From: Oscillospiraceae bacterium Marseille-Q3528
GTDB lineage: Bacteria > Bacillota > Clostridia > Lachnospirales > Lachnospiraceae
Assembly: GCA_018223385.1 (NCBI GenBank)
Contig: JAGTTR010000001.1
Span: 156,130 to 220,129, forward strand
DNA: 64,000 nucleotides
Direction of reading: 5' to 3'
Shown here: positions 34,134-42,644 of the stretch, piece by piece
Layout: every line of letters begins with the position of its first letter
How positions within the stretch are numbered: the stretch's first letter is position 1
The notes under the pieces: generated by a model
Database searches by the model: none
Seen by the model: only the letters and a program-made list of their open reading frames with translations
Told to the model about the DNA's origin: nothing
Translations under genes and position numbers: made by a program

Positions 34134-35579
34134 TCAGCAGCTTTCCAGAACCTTCAACAGGTAGTTCCACACCCGCTTCACGGACGGGATGTTCAGCGTC
34201 TCATCCGGCGTATGGATATCCTTCATGTCCGGCCCCAGGGAAATGCAGTCCAGCCCCGGCAGCTTGGCGGAGATCAGGCCACACTCCAGTCCCGCGTGAA
34301 TGGCCTCCACCACCGGCTCCTGACCGTACATCTCCCGGTAAACCTGCACCATCAGCTCCCGAAGCGCAGAATCCGGTCGGTATGCCCAGCCCGGATAACC
34401 GCCTGCGAAATCCACCGTGCCGCCCACGAACCGGATCATGTAGCCGATCTTATCCGCCAGCAGCTGTTTTTCTGATTCCAGAGAGCTGCGGATGGACAGG
34501 ACAAACCGCACGCTGTCCTCCTGGGTTTCCACAATGCCCAGGCTGAGAGACGTCTGCACCAGCCCCTCGATATCCGGGCTCATGCGCTGCACACCATTCG
34601 GCAGCGTAAAGAGCAGGAAGATCAGCTTCTCCACTGTCTCATAGGAAAATGCCTGCAGCTCCTGATGTTCCCCCAGCTTCAGGCCGATCCGAATGTCCGG
34701 ATCACAGCTTCTGAATTCTTCTGTAAGCTCCTCCTGTAACTTCTGCACACAGGCCTCTGCCTCGTCCTTCTGATCTGCCGTCAGCACCAGCGTGGCCTCA
34801 CAGCTCTTGGGGATGGCGTTGTCTGCCTGTCCGCCCGCAATGGATGCCACCGTAAATTCCACACACTCGGCCAGACGATACAGGACGCGGCCCATCATCG
34901 TGTTTGCGTTGGCCCTGCCCTTGTCGATCTCCGCACCGGAATGACCGCCCAGCAGACCGCTGACCGTCACCTTACACACCGTTCCCGCTGCTTCCATATA
35001 TGTCACCGGCAGATGCAGTCTGGCCCGGACGCCGCCTGCACAGCCTACGGTCAGCACACCCTCTGCCTCGGAATCCAGATTGATCATCCAGCGGCTTTTC
35101 AGTTCTGAGGCATCCAGCGCCTTGGCACCCAGCAGGCCGATTTCCTCATCCACGGTGATCACAGCCTCCAGTGCCGGATGCTTGATATGATCCGCCTCCA
35201 GAATGGCCAGCATATACGCCACGGCAATACCATCGTCGCCGCCCAGCGTTGTACCCTGGGCGTTGATGTTGTCTCCATCCACCGCCAGCCGAAGACCGTC
35301 CTTCTCAAAATCATGTTCCACACCGGGATGTTTGGCGCATACCATATCCATATGCCCCTGCAGCATCACCGTTGGTTTGTCCTCGTAGCCTTTGGATGCC
35401 TCCTTAAAAATCACCACGTTGTTTGTGGTATCCTGAAGATAGCGAAGGCCGTGTTCTCTGGCAAAACCCGCCAGATAGTCACTGATGGCTTTCGTGTTGC
35501 CCGATCCGTGGGGGATCTGACAGATCTCCTCAAAATAATGAAATACCCGAAGTGGTTCCAATCCTGCTAAAACGCCCAT
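34134..35579 (-). CDS. pepD: aminoacyl-histidine dipeptidase (PepD, M20C)
   Basis: A 481-residue di-zinc peptidase that splits X-His and other dipeptides in the cytosol. The zinc-site order is seen: 'MLQGHMDMVCAK' (His near 79), 'LGGDDGIAVAYML' (bridging Asp near 116), 'TVDEEIGLLGA' (catalytic Glu-Glu near 146), and 'GLECGLISAKLPG' late in the chain, with a lid or dimer domain between. Length fits M20C rather than the shorter M20A. GAGG lies before the ATG. It is one of three M20-family genes within six kilobases. Confidence 0.93.
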   Translation of the reverse strand: MGVLAGLEPLRVFHYFEEICQIPHGSGNTKAISDYLAGFAREHGLRYLQDTTNNVVIFKEASKGYEDKPTVMLQGHMDMVCAKHPGVEHDFEKDGLRLAVDGDNINAQGTTLGGDDGIAVAYMLAILEADHIKHPALEAVITVDEEIGLLGAKALDASELKSRWMINLDSEAEGVLTVGCAGGVRARLHLPVTYMEAAGTVCKVTVSGLLGGHSGAEIDKGRANANTMMGRVLYRLAECVEFTVASIAGGQADNAIPKSCEATLVLTADQKDEAEACVQKLQEELTEEFRSCDPDIRIGLKLGEHQELQAFSYETVEKLIFLLFTLPNGVQRMSPDIEGLVQTSLSLGIVETQEDSVRFVLSIRSSLESEKQLLADKIGYMIRFVGGTVDFAGGYPGWAYRPDSALRELMVQVYREMYGQEPVVEAIHAGLECGLISAKLPGLDCISLGPDMKDIHTPDETLNIPSVKRVWNYLLKVLESC

Positions 35580-35826
35580 TGTCTGTTTCCTCTCTCTTTC
35601 TTCCTATATCTTTTTCTTCTGTTTTTTTCATGAAGCCATTGGCCTGCATTCTATCATTTTCAAACCATGTTTATCCTATCGTACCTGACATTTTCCGCTG
35701 CACTGGCGCACGTTCAACTTGCCTCTGCTTTACCAGCACGGTTGGTATCTGCCTCAAAGCTTCCAGCGACAACTGCTATGGCCGCCCTGCCGCCATTTTT
35801 ATCAGATATTTTCAAACTTTCACGAT

Positions 35827-37002
35827 TCATCCTTCTGCTTCGTCGCCCATGGTCAGAAATTCCAGATAAGTCTCGATGGCTTCATAATATCTGGCAAGCT
35901 CCATGCTCTCATCCGTCTTGTGGCAGAGCGCCGGGCTGCCCGGCCCGAACAGTAGTGTCGGCACCTGTTTTTTTCTTAAAAATACCGATGCATCGGTGAA
36001 AAAGTTGATGCCCATATCCTCCGGCACCTTTCCCGTAGCCCGCTCTGCGGCTTTGCGAAGCTGTTTTGCCCGATGATGTCCTCTGGAAATCTCCACCGGG
36101 ATCCGCTCATTTAAGATCTGCACCTTCACTTCCAGCCCCGGGTAGGAAATCTCCATTACCTGCTTCAGACTGTCGATCTCCTGCAGAAGCTTTTCGTGGC
36201 TTACTCCCGGCACAGTACGCACATCCATGATAAAACGCACCTCATCCGGGATCATGTTGTTGGCCACGCCGCCGTGCACCTGGGTGATGGATGCCGTTGC
36301 CTGAGACAGCACCGGGTGCTCCATACAGGACACGTATGTCTTGATCTGCTGGCACAGCTCGAAGCCGATCTCCGCCGCGTTAATGCCCATCCACGGATAA
36401 GCACCGTGACACGTCTTTCCCTTTACTGTCAGCTCCAGCCAGATACAGCCCTTCTGGGCAATGCCCAACTGGCAGTCCGTCGGTTCCCCGATGAGCAGAA
36501 AATCCGGATCTCCGAACAGATTCCCTTCCAGAATGGCCGCCGCACCAGCGCCTCCCTTTTCTTCATCACAGGTACCCAAAAACCGCACCGTCTCCCGGGG
36601 CTTCACGCCCCGCTCTGCCAGCAAGTGCAGTACAAACGCCATGGCACACAGGCCGCTCTTCATATCGCTGGCGCCTCTGCCGTAGAGTCTTCCGTCCTCT
36701 TTGATCACCGGCACCGCCGGATCCGTGGCCCAGGCGCTCACGTCCCCGTAGGGCACCGTGTCCATATGGCCGTTCCATACCATATAATGATCTGTCTCTT
36801 CCCCCGGCACCTCCAGGATAAAATTGCCCCGCTTCTCATCGATCTGCTGTACTCTGGCTGTATACCCGGTATCTGAAAAATAGGATTTCAGATAATCTGC
36901 CACATCCGCTTCCCGGGATACCCCGTTGACACTGGGAATCGCCATCACCTTCATCAAAAGGGAGAGGGCCCGCTCCCGCTCTTCGGCCGTTAATTTATAC
37001 AT
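35827..37002 (-). CDS. M20-family amidohydrolase/peptidase (ArgE/DapE/CPG2-like)
   Basis: A 391-residue enzyme. The start (MYKLTAEERE) follows AAGGAA; upstream in-frame codons have no site. Zinc-site motifs: 'MVWNGHMDTVPYG', 'GRGASDMKSGLCAMAF', 'CDEEKGGAGA', and a late 'FGPGSPALCHKTDE' with His. The lid domain (about 180-290) is present. M20A relatives deacylate acetylamino acids or succinyl-diaminopimelate, or hydrolyse small peptides; no clear choice can be made here. A set of hairpin repeats stands directly upstream. The 247 nt between this gene and pepD hold no gene. Confidence 0.88.
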   Translation of the reverse strand: MYKLTAEERERALSLLMKVMAIPSVNGVSREADVADYLKSYFSDTGYTARVQQIDEKRGNFILEVPGEETDHYMVWNGHMDTVPYGDVSAWATDPAVPVIKEDGRLYGRGASDMKSGLCAMAFVLHLLAERGVKPRETVRFLGTCDEEKGGAGAAAILEGNLFGDPDFLLIGEPTDCQLGIAQKGCIWLELTVKGKTCHGAYPWMGINAAEIGFELCQQIKTYVSCMEHPVLSQATASITQVHGGVANNMIPDEVRFIMDVRTVPGVSHEKLLQEIDSLKQVMEISYPGLEVKVQILNERIPVEISRGHHRAKQLRKAAERATGKVPEDMGINFFTDASVFLRKKQVPTLLFGPGSPALCHKTDESMELARYYEAIETYLEFLTMGDEAEG

Positions 37003-37029
37003 AAAGATTCCTTCTTTCCCGCTAACTCT

Positions 37030-37337
37030 CAAACTCTGGTTTCCCGCGCTGCCGCGCTCTATTGCCTGCTGACGCAGGCTGTTCGTTCTATTCCTTCGAT
37101 TCCAAACTCAGGTTCCCCGCGCTGTCGCGCTTTATTGCCTGCTATCGCAGGCGGAACCTTCGTTAATGGCTTCGCGCCCAATCTCACGAACTCGCACTGT
37201 CGTGCTCTATCGCCTGCTACCGCAGGCTGTTCGTTCTATTCCTTCGATTCCAAACTCAGGTTCCCCGCGCTGCCGCGCTTTACTGCCTGCTACCGCAGGC
37301 GGAACCTTCGTTAATGGCTTGTGAAAAACAAATGTCT
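37030..37337. repeat. hairpin-rich direct-repeat array (four twin-hairpin units)
   Basis: Four units each hold a short GCGC-type hairpin, a spacer and a GCCTGC-NNNC-GCAGGC hairpin, at about 37034-37079, 37118-37152, 37193-37227 and 37266-37300. A larger unit of about 95 bp (beginning GGCTGTTCGTTCTATTCC) is present twice with a 148-bp offset (from 37077 and 37225). In unit three GCGC/GCGC becomes GCAC/GTGC, so the pairing is kept. A degenerate CTGC-TGAC-GCAG trace follows near 37337. The rest of the gap up to 37490 shows nothing coding. Confidence 0.8.
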
Positions 37338-37489
37338 GCTGACGCAGCCGCTTGTTTTTCCCTGCGCACATTATTATACCATGCTTTATTATAAAAAACC
37401 ACAGGAGACATCTCACGAATTGTGATCCTGTCCACTGTGGTTTTTGTCCATCCGGCGATATTCATATTGTATCGTATCGCGCGAACCTC

Positions 37490-38233
37490 TTATTTTGTCA
37501 GGTAATCAATGATTCCCTTGAACAGCTGATTGTATTTCTCCCACTCGCAGAATTCCGGCGGTGCCCAGTGGGGTGCGAAGTCGGAGGTGAAGACACCGCT
37601 TCTGCCTTTGCCATAATCTGCAAAGGCGATGAAGGGATCTCCCTCTACGGTTGCCACCACCTCTGCCTCTGGTCTGGCAATGGTCTTGTTATAGCCCAGC
37701 ACGTTGGGGAATTCCTTCGGAAGCCCGGCCAGCGCCTCGTGCTCTTTGACGATCACAGGGATCACACCATCGCAGTGCTCCATCCGGTCATCCACAGACA
37801 GCACTTCTACCGGCAGGACTTCCTGTACAGCAGTGTCGTGCCATTTGCCTTTGGCGTCTACACCGGAGAAGGTGAGATAGCCGCCTACCATGAGCAGTGC
37901 ACCGCCATCCAGAACATAGTCGCGGATCACTTTTGTACGGTCGGGCATTTTTTCGCTGCGGGCAAAGGTTGCTGTAGGAAGCAGCAGCGTGTTGGCACCG
38001 ATATCAGACAACACCACACAGTCATATTTTTTCAGTTCCTCTACGGTAAACGGAAAGCCGTCGGTTGCCTCATGGTTGGGCAGGAAGGTGTAATCATAGC
38101 CTGCTGCCTCCATAGCCTGGCGGAACCACTTTTCTCCGGTCTCGTAGGTAGAAGTGTAAAACGCGTCAAAGCCTTTTACATGAGTGGTATAACTCATCCA
38201 GGATTCTCCTGCCAGAAGTATTTTCTTGCTCAT
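37490..38233 (-). CDS. putative glutamine-amidotransferase-like protein (ThuA/GATase fold)
   Basis: A 247-residue cytosolic protein. The alpha/beta layout, 'YDCVVLSDIGANTLLLP' strand-loop (about 69-85) and 'LDGGALLMVGGYLTFSG' (about 106-122) match the class-I-amidotransferase-like fold of putative glutamine amidotransferases seen in sugar or nucleoside operons. No clear Cys nucleophile sits in the elbow, so amidotransfer is doubtful; it may bind or hydrolyse a small ligand. GGAAG lies before the ATG. It follows the M20 gene and the nucleoside operon on the same strand. Confidence 0.72.
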   Translation of the reverse strand: MSKKILLAGESWMSYTTHVKGFDAFYTSTYETGEKWFRQAMEAAGYDYTFLPNHEATDGFPFTVEELKKYDCVVLSDIGANTLLLPTATFARSEKMPDRTKVIRDYVLDGGALLMVGGYLTFSGVDAKGKWHDTAVQEVLPVEVLSVDDRMEHCDGVIPVIVKEHEALAGLPKEFPNVLGYNKTIARPEAEVVATVEGDPFIAFADYGKGRSGVFTSDFAPHWAPPEFCEWEKYNQLFKGIIDYLTK

Positions 38234-38340
38234 TGTCCAAACTTCCTTTCATATTTTGTTTTTGTGTATTCTGTTTTATTCTGATCCATTTCGTCCTGCA
38301 CCGGACATTCCTCCATGTCTGCCGTCTGATCTTCCTGCTG

Positions 38341-39609
38341 TTACTTCTGCGCCCAGGTCAGGATCAGCCGGGCATAGATGAGAATGCAGTCCAGGTAAGC
38401 GTCCAGCTCCACATATTCATTGGGAGAATGGCACTGCTCCAGATTACCGGGGCCGAACTGGATGGTAGGGCACCCGGCAATATTTCTCCAGATTCTGGAA
38501 TCACAGCCTGCAGGGGAACCCACCGTGCGCACCGGTATGCCTTTGCTGTGCCGGAAAGCTTCCCGAAACGCATTGACAAACATGTGCTCGGTATCCATCT
38601 CGAAAGCACCGCCCGCCTGATACATGGTAATCTTCGGCGGATGATCCTTCATCCACGGATCGTAGGCCGCCACCCCCATGACCGTATCGGTGAATTCTTT
38701 CACCACCATGTCATAGGACATCTGCCTGGGCAGATAGTGGATGCACGTCTCAAAATAACAGTCACCGGCCACCGTGGAACCCGCCGTTCCGCCATGGATC
38801 ACGCCGATGTTCAGGTTTGGTGCCGGAAGCAGGGGATGCCGGTAAGTCAGCAGCCAGGTGTGTTCCATCTCCGACAGAGCATTGATGACCTTCATGGCTT
38901 TTTCAATGGCGCTGACGCCCAGCCATTTGGCGCCGGAGTGGTTGGCTTTTCCCTCAAATTCCACCCGGAAGAACACGAAGCCCATATGGGCCAGGATCAG
39001 CTCCCCGCTGGTGCCCTCGCAGTTCACCACGCCGTCTGCGCGGATGCCGTGCATGGCCGCCTGCATGGAACCGTTACCGCCGCCCTCCTCGTCACACACG
39101 GAGGTGATGGTCACGTCCCCGGGCAGCTCATATCCCGCATCCTTGAGAAGCTTCACCGCCAGGGTGGAGGCCAGCAGCCCGGCCTTCATATCCGCTGATC
39201 CCAGTCCATACATTCTGCCGTCTCTGACCGTCGGTTCATGGGGTGGGGTCTTCCAGTCCGCTTCATTGCCTGCGGGCATGGTGTCGATATGGCTGTTGAA
39301 CATGATGCTCCTGCCGCCATTTCCTTTGAAGGTGGCATATACATTGTACCTGCCATCGTAGTTGTGTCCCAGATTGCCCTCGTTATATTTGCGCAGGCAC
39401 TCCTGGATCACCGCCTCCTCCATCTGGTCTTCCACGATGGAATCCGCGCCCATGTCCGCAAACAGGGTTTTCATGTATTCCTGCCCTTTCTTCTCCAGAC
39501 CACCGGCAATGCCGTGGCCCAGGTCGTGGGTATCGATGGCCACCAGATCCGCCAGCTTCTGTATATACTCGTCCCGGTGCTCCACCAGAACCTCTTTCAG
39601 ATCCCTCAT
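38341..39609 (-). CDS. M20-family deacylase/peptidase (ArgE-like)
   Basis: A 422-residue zinc hydrolase. Motifs in order: 'IMFNSHIDTMPAGNE' (first His and Asp, about 95-109), 'GLGSADMKAGLLAST' (bridging Asp near 130), 'SVCDEEGGGNGSMQA' (catalytic Glu, about 165-179), and 'FGPGNLEQCHSPNEYV' (late His). It could remove an acyl or carbamoyl group from a nitrogenous compound. Its position just after a nucleoside hydrolase gene suggests action on a product of nucleobase or conjugate breakdown, but that is inference. AAAGGAG precedes the ATG. Confidence 0.88.
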   Translation of the reverse strand: MRDLKEVLVEHRDEYIQKLADLVAIDTHDLGHGIAGGLEKKGQEYMKTLFADMGADSIVEDQMEEAVIQECLRKYNEGNLGHNYDGRYNVYATFKGNGGRSIMFNSHIDTMPAGNEADWKTPPHEPTVRDGRMYGLGSADMKAGLLASTLAVKLLKDAGYELPGDVTITSVCDEEGGGNGSMQAAMHGIRADGVVNCEGTSGELILAHMGFVFFRVEFEGKANHSGAKWLGVSAIEKAMKVINALSEMEHTWLLTYRHPLLPAPNLNIGVIHGGTAGSTVAGDCYFETCIHYLPRQMSYDMVVKEFTDTVMGVAAYDPWMKDHPPKITMYQAGGAFEMDTEHMFVNAFREAFRHSKGIPVRTVGSPAGCDSRIWRNIAGCPTIQFGPGNLEQCHSPNEYVELDAYLDCILIYARLILTWAQK

Positions 39610-39648
39610 CCCGATTCTCCTTTCCAGACTGCAGAATTATTTTCCACA

Positions 39649-40581
39649 TCAACCGTAATTTCGGATGCCTTCCTCCACGATGTCCCAGAATTTCTCCACA
39701 TCCACGTCAATGGCCACCTTGGAATTGGGCTTCTTGTCCGATAATCCAAAGAAATCACAGTTGGTCCTGCCGTAGCTCTGCTCACTGCGGTTGTCGATCT
39801 CGGTGTACATCTCCTTCACCGTCAGCACCGACGGATCAATCAGGTATGCGCACGTCACGGGATCATGCAGCGGGCCGCCCTCCCAGCCAAACACTTCCTT
39901 CTGGGTCTTGTTGAAGAACGCCATCAGGTCTGCAAACAGATGGGCTGCTTTCGTGTCGATGGCACGCATCCGGTCCACGATGGCCGGATAGCAGAGCACC
40001 TTTCTCGTCACATCCAGTCCCACCATGACGATGGGCACGCCGGAATGGAATACCACAGAAGCCGCATCCGCATCCGCATAAATGTTAAACTCTGCCGCCG
40101 GGGTCACATTTCCCAGCTGATAGCAGCCGCCCATGAGCACGATCTCTCTGATCTTGGAGGTGATCTTCGGCTCCATGCGCATGGCCATGGCAATGTTCGT
40201 CAGCGGGCCGGTGGGCACCAGGGTGATATCCCCGTCGGATGCCATCAGCGTCCTGGTCAGGTAATTGACTGCATGCTCCTTCTCGGCACTGCGGTTCAAC
40301 GGTGCAAATACCGGGCCGTCCAGACCGCTTTCCCCGTGGATCTCCGGGGAAGTCACCCGTTCCCGGATCATGGCCTGGCCGCAGCCCTGGTAAACCGGCA
40401 CGTCAATGTCCAGATGCTGGCATACCCGCAGCGCATTGATGGTCGTCTTCTCCAGCAGCTGGTTGCCGCCCACGGTGGTGATGCCCAGAAGCTCCAGCTT
40501 CGGGCTTCTGCCTGCCAGCAGAATGTTCACCGCATCATCGTGTCCGGGATCACAGTCCAGAATCACTTTTCTTCTATCCAT
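39649..40581 (-). CDS. inosine/uridine-preferring nucleoside hydrolase
   Basis: A 310-residue enzyme that splits a ribonucleoside to base and ribose. The calcium-binding N-terminus 'VILDCDPGHDDAVNILLA' (DxDPGxDDA) is exact. Further active-site segments are 'LVPTGPLTNIAMAMR' (about 120-134), 'EFNIYADADAASVVF' (Asn/Asp, about 163-177), and a Asp in 'GPLHDPVTCAYLI' (about 238-250). This set suits the RihA/RihB/IU-NH group; purine versus pyrimidine preference is not told by sequence alone. AGGAGG precedes the start. It follows the two permeases of a nucleoside importer. Confidence 0.95.
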   Translation of the reverse strand: MDRRKVILDCDPGHDDAVNILLAGRSPKLELLGITTVGGNQLLEKTTINALRVCQHLDIDVPVYQGCGQAMIRERVTSPEIHGESGLDGPVFAPLNRSAEKEHAVNYLTRTLMASDGDITLVPTGPLTNIAMAMRMEPKITSKIREIVLMGGCYQLGNVTPAAEFNIYADADAASVVFHSGVPIVMVGLDVTRKVLCYPAIVDRMRAIDTKAAHLFADLMAFFNKTQKEVFGWEGGPLHDPVTCAYLIDPSVLTVKEMYTEIDNRSEQSYGRTNCDFFGLSDKKPNSKVAIDVDVEKFWDIVEEGIRNYG

Positions 40582-40646
40582 TTTCGTTTGTCCTCCTGTT
40601 TGTCTCTTCTATATGCCAATCGTTCTCCTGCTAAATTGGTTCGCGC

Positions 40647-41585
40647 CTACTGGCTCACGCCGGTAAGGGAACTCTTCTTCTTCTTCTCTGCCGCCTGCTT
40701 GGAAACCAGGGAAATGACCAGTACCACAATGGTGATCACGTAGGGCATGAGCAGCACGATCTGGGATGGCACACCGTAAGCCTGTACCCGGGCACCCACA
40801 GAATCTGCAAAACCAAAGATCAGACAGCCGATGGCTGTAAAGATCGGGTTGGCGTTGCCGAAATACATGGCAGCCACACCCATGAAACCACGGTTGTTCG
40901 TCATGCTCTCCCGGAACAGATTGCTGTATCCTAAAGACAGATGGGCCCCTGCCAGACCGCCGATGAGACCGGCGATGAGGATGGCCTGATATTTCATGCC
41001 GTTGACATTGATGCCGGCTGTCTGGGCTGCCTGCTCGAACTTACCAACCGCCCGCAGCCGCAGGCCCCATACGGTCTTATAAAAAACAAACCACACGGCG
41101 ATCACCAGAATGATGACAAACCACTCGGTGATGCTCCAGTCGTTGAAAATGTCGTTGAGCACCGGAATATTTTTCAAAAACGGAATATGTACCTTGGGAA
41201 TGCCGATGATCTTCGGATCCGAGAAGGATCCCTGCTGTCCCAGAATGGCATTCAGCAGATACTTGGTCAGCGCCACTGCCAGCAGGTTGACGCCCATACC
41301 GATGGCACAGTTGTCTGCCTTGTAGCGGATGTGGCCGATGGCAATGATCCATGCCATAAACATACCGCTTAACATGGCCGCCAGCACACCCAGGATCCAG
41401 CTTCCCGTGGTGTAACTGATGGCAACTGCCATAAATGCGCCCATGAGCATGATACCCTCTGTTCCGACGTTCAGAATGTTGGCCTGCTGAGTGATGGCCG
41501 CGCACAGCGCCGCATAAATGATCGGTGTGGAAGCACGGAAGGTCGCATAAATCAGGGATACATTAATAATATTGGAAAATTTCAT
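40647..41585 (-). CDS. nupQ: nucleoside ABC transporter permease (NupQ-like)
   Basis: A 312-residue membrane protein with about eight to nine hydrophobic segments, of the BPD_transp_2 family. 'YAALCAAITQQANILNVGTEGIML' near residues 25-48 is the typical opening of the second permease of BmpA-dependent nucleoside importers, and 'GMGVNLLAVALTKYLLN' (about 98-114) matches the coupling region. It starts 3 nt after the stop of the first permease with AGGAGG inside that gene's end, so they are coupled. It pairs with the 41589 gene product to form the channel. Confidence 0.9.
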   Translation of the reverse strand: MKFSNIINVSLIYATFRASTPIIYAALCAAITQQANILNVGTEGIMLMGAFMAVAISYTTGSWILGVLAAMLSGMFMAWIIAIGHIRYKADNCAIGMGVNLLAVALTKYLLNAILGQQGSFSDPKIIGIPKVHIPFLKNIPVLNDIFNDWSITEWFVIILVIAVWFVFYKTVWGLRLRAVGKFEQAAQTAGINVNGMKYQAILIAGLIGGLAGAHLSLGYSNLFRESMTNNRGFMGVAAMYFGNANPIFTAIGCLIFGFADSVGARVQAYGVPSQIVLLMPYVITIVVLVISLVSKQAAEKKKKSSLTGVSQ

Positions 41586-41588
41586 ATG

Positions 41589-42644
41589 TTACGCCTCCTG
41601 TCCTTCCTTACCGGATTTCTCCGATTTTTTCTTTTTCTTGCTGCCGTAAAAGGTAAACAGCAGATCCATGGTTGCCACACAGATAAAGGTGGCTGTGATC
41701 GTATCTACAATGGACTTGGGCACACCCGTACTCTGCTGCATACCCATGGCGCCGGCCTTCAGGACAGCCAGGAAGAAGGAGACGATGGGGCCGACGGCCA
41801 CGTTGCTTCTTGCGATCAGGGCTGCCAGCATGCCGTTGGAGCCAAGGCCGACAGCAAAATTGTCCAGATAATATCCATACACGCCCAGTACCTCGATGCA
41901 GCCTGCCATGCCGCCCAGGGCACCGGAGATCATCATCGTCTGTACCAGCACCTTCTTGGGCTTCATGCCGGTGTACTCCGCATGTACCGGGTTGGTACCA
42001 ACGGTGCGCACTTTGTAGCCAAAGGTGGTCTTCTTCAACATCCAGCCGATAAAGATCACCGTGAGGATCGCGATGAACATGCCTGCATTGGCATTACTGG
42101 GCTTCAAAAACTTCGGTAACGTCACGGTCACCGGCAGGGACTGGTTGTTTGCCACACCTGCACTCATGGGGCCGCTGACCAGGTAGGAAGCAATGTACTG
42201 AGCCACAGAGTTCATCAGGATGGTGACACAGACTTCATTAACCCCGTATTCCGCTTTCAGAAAACCGGGAATAAACGCCCAGGCAGCGCCCACTGCCATA
42301 GCCCCCAGGAAACAGGTCACCAGAAGGATCGGCGCCGGAAGGAACGTCCAGTTGATGCCGATATAGGCTGCGGTAATGCCGCCTAAAAACACCTCGCCCT
42401 CCACGCCGACGTTGAAGGCACCGCCCTTGGCCGCCACCGCGAATGCAGTGGATGTCAGAAGCAGCGGGGTAAAGCTTGCCAGTGTGGTTCCGAATTTCAG
42501 CTTGCCGTTGAAGGCACCCCTGATCAGCGCCGCATAGGCATCCAGCGGATTCTCATTGATCATCAGGATCAGTACCGATCCGATGGCCATGGCAAGGAGA
42601 ATGGTCAGAACCCATTTTCTTATCATTACGATCTTGTTATTCAT
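41589..42644 (-). CDS. nupP: nucleoside ABC transporter permease (NupP-like)
   Basis: A 351-residue membrane protein of the BPD_transp_2 family with about ten hydrophobic segments. The phrase 'FNVGVEGEVFLGGITAAYIG' region (about 78-97) and 'GVNEVCVTILMNSVAQY' (about 138-154) are the conserved cytoplasmic coupling parts of nucleoside permeases. The chosen ATG (MNNKIV) has AGGAGG 9 nt ahead, and it overlaps the end of the ATPase gene; an ATG at 42650 is also possible. It ends in a basic run (GSKKKKKSEK). Confidence 0.9.
   Translation of the reverse strand: MNNKIVMIRKWVLTILLAMAIGSVLILMINENPLDAYAALIRGAFNGKLKFGTTLASFTPLLLTSTAFAVAAKGGAFNVGVEGEVFLGGITAAYIGINWTFLPAPILLVTCFLGAMAVGAAWAFIPGFLKAEYGVNEVCVTILMNSVAQYIASYLVSGPMSAGVANNQSLPVTVTLPKFLKPSNANAGMFIAILTVIFIGWMLKKTTFGYKVRTVGTNPVHAEYTGMKPKKVLVQTMMISGALGGMAGCIEVLGVYGYYLDNFAVGLGSNGMLAALIARSNVAVGPIVSFFLAVLKAGAMGMQQSTGVPKSIVDTITATFICVATMDLLFTFYGSKKKKKSEKSGKEGQEA

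Noticed and set aside
37030..37337. CRISPR array
   Set aside because: Repeat spacing is irregular, the 'spacers' are themselves repeated, and no cas gene is near.
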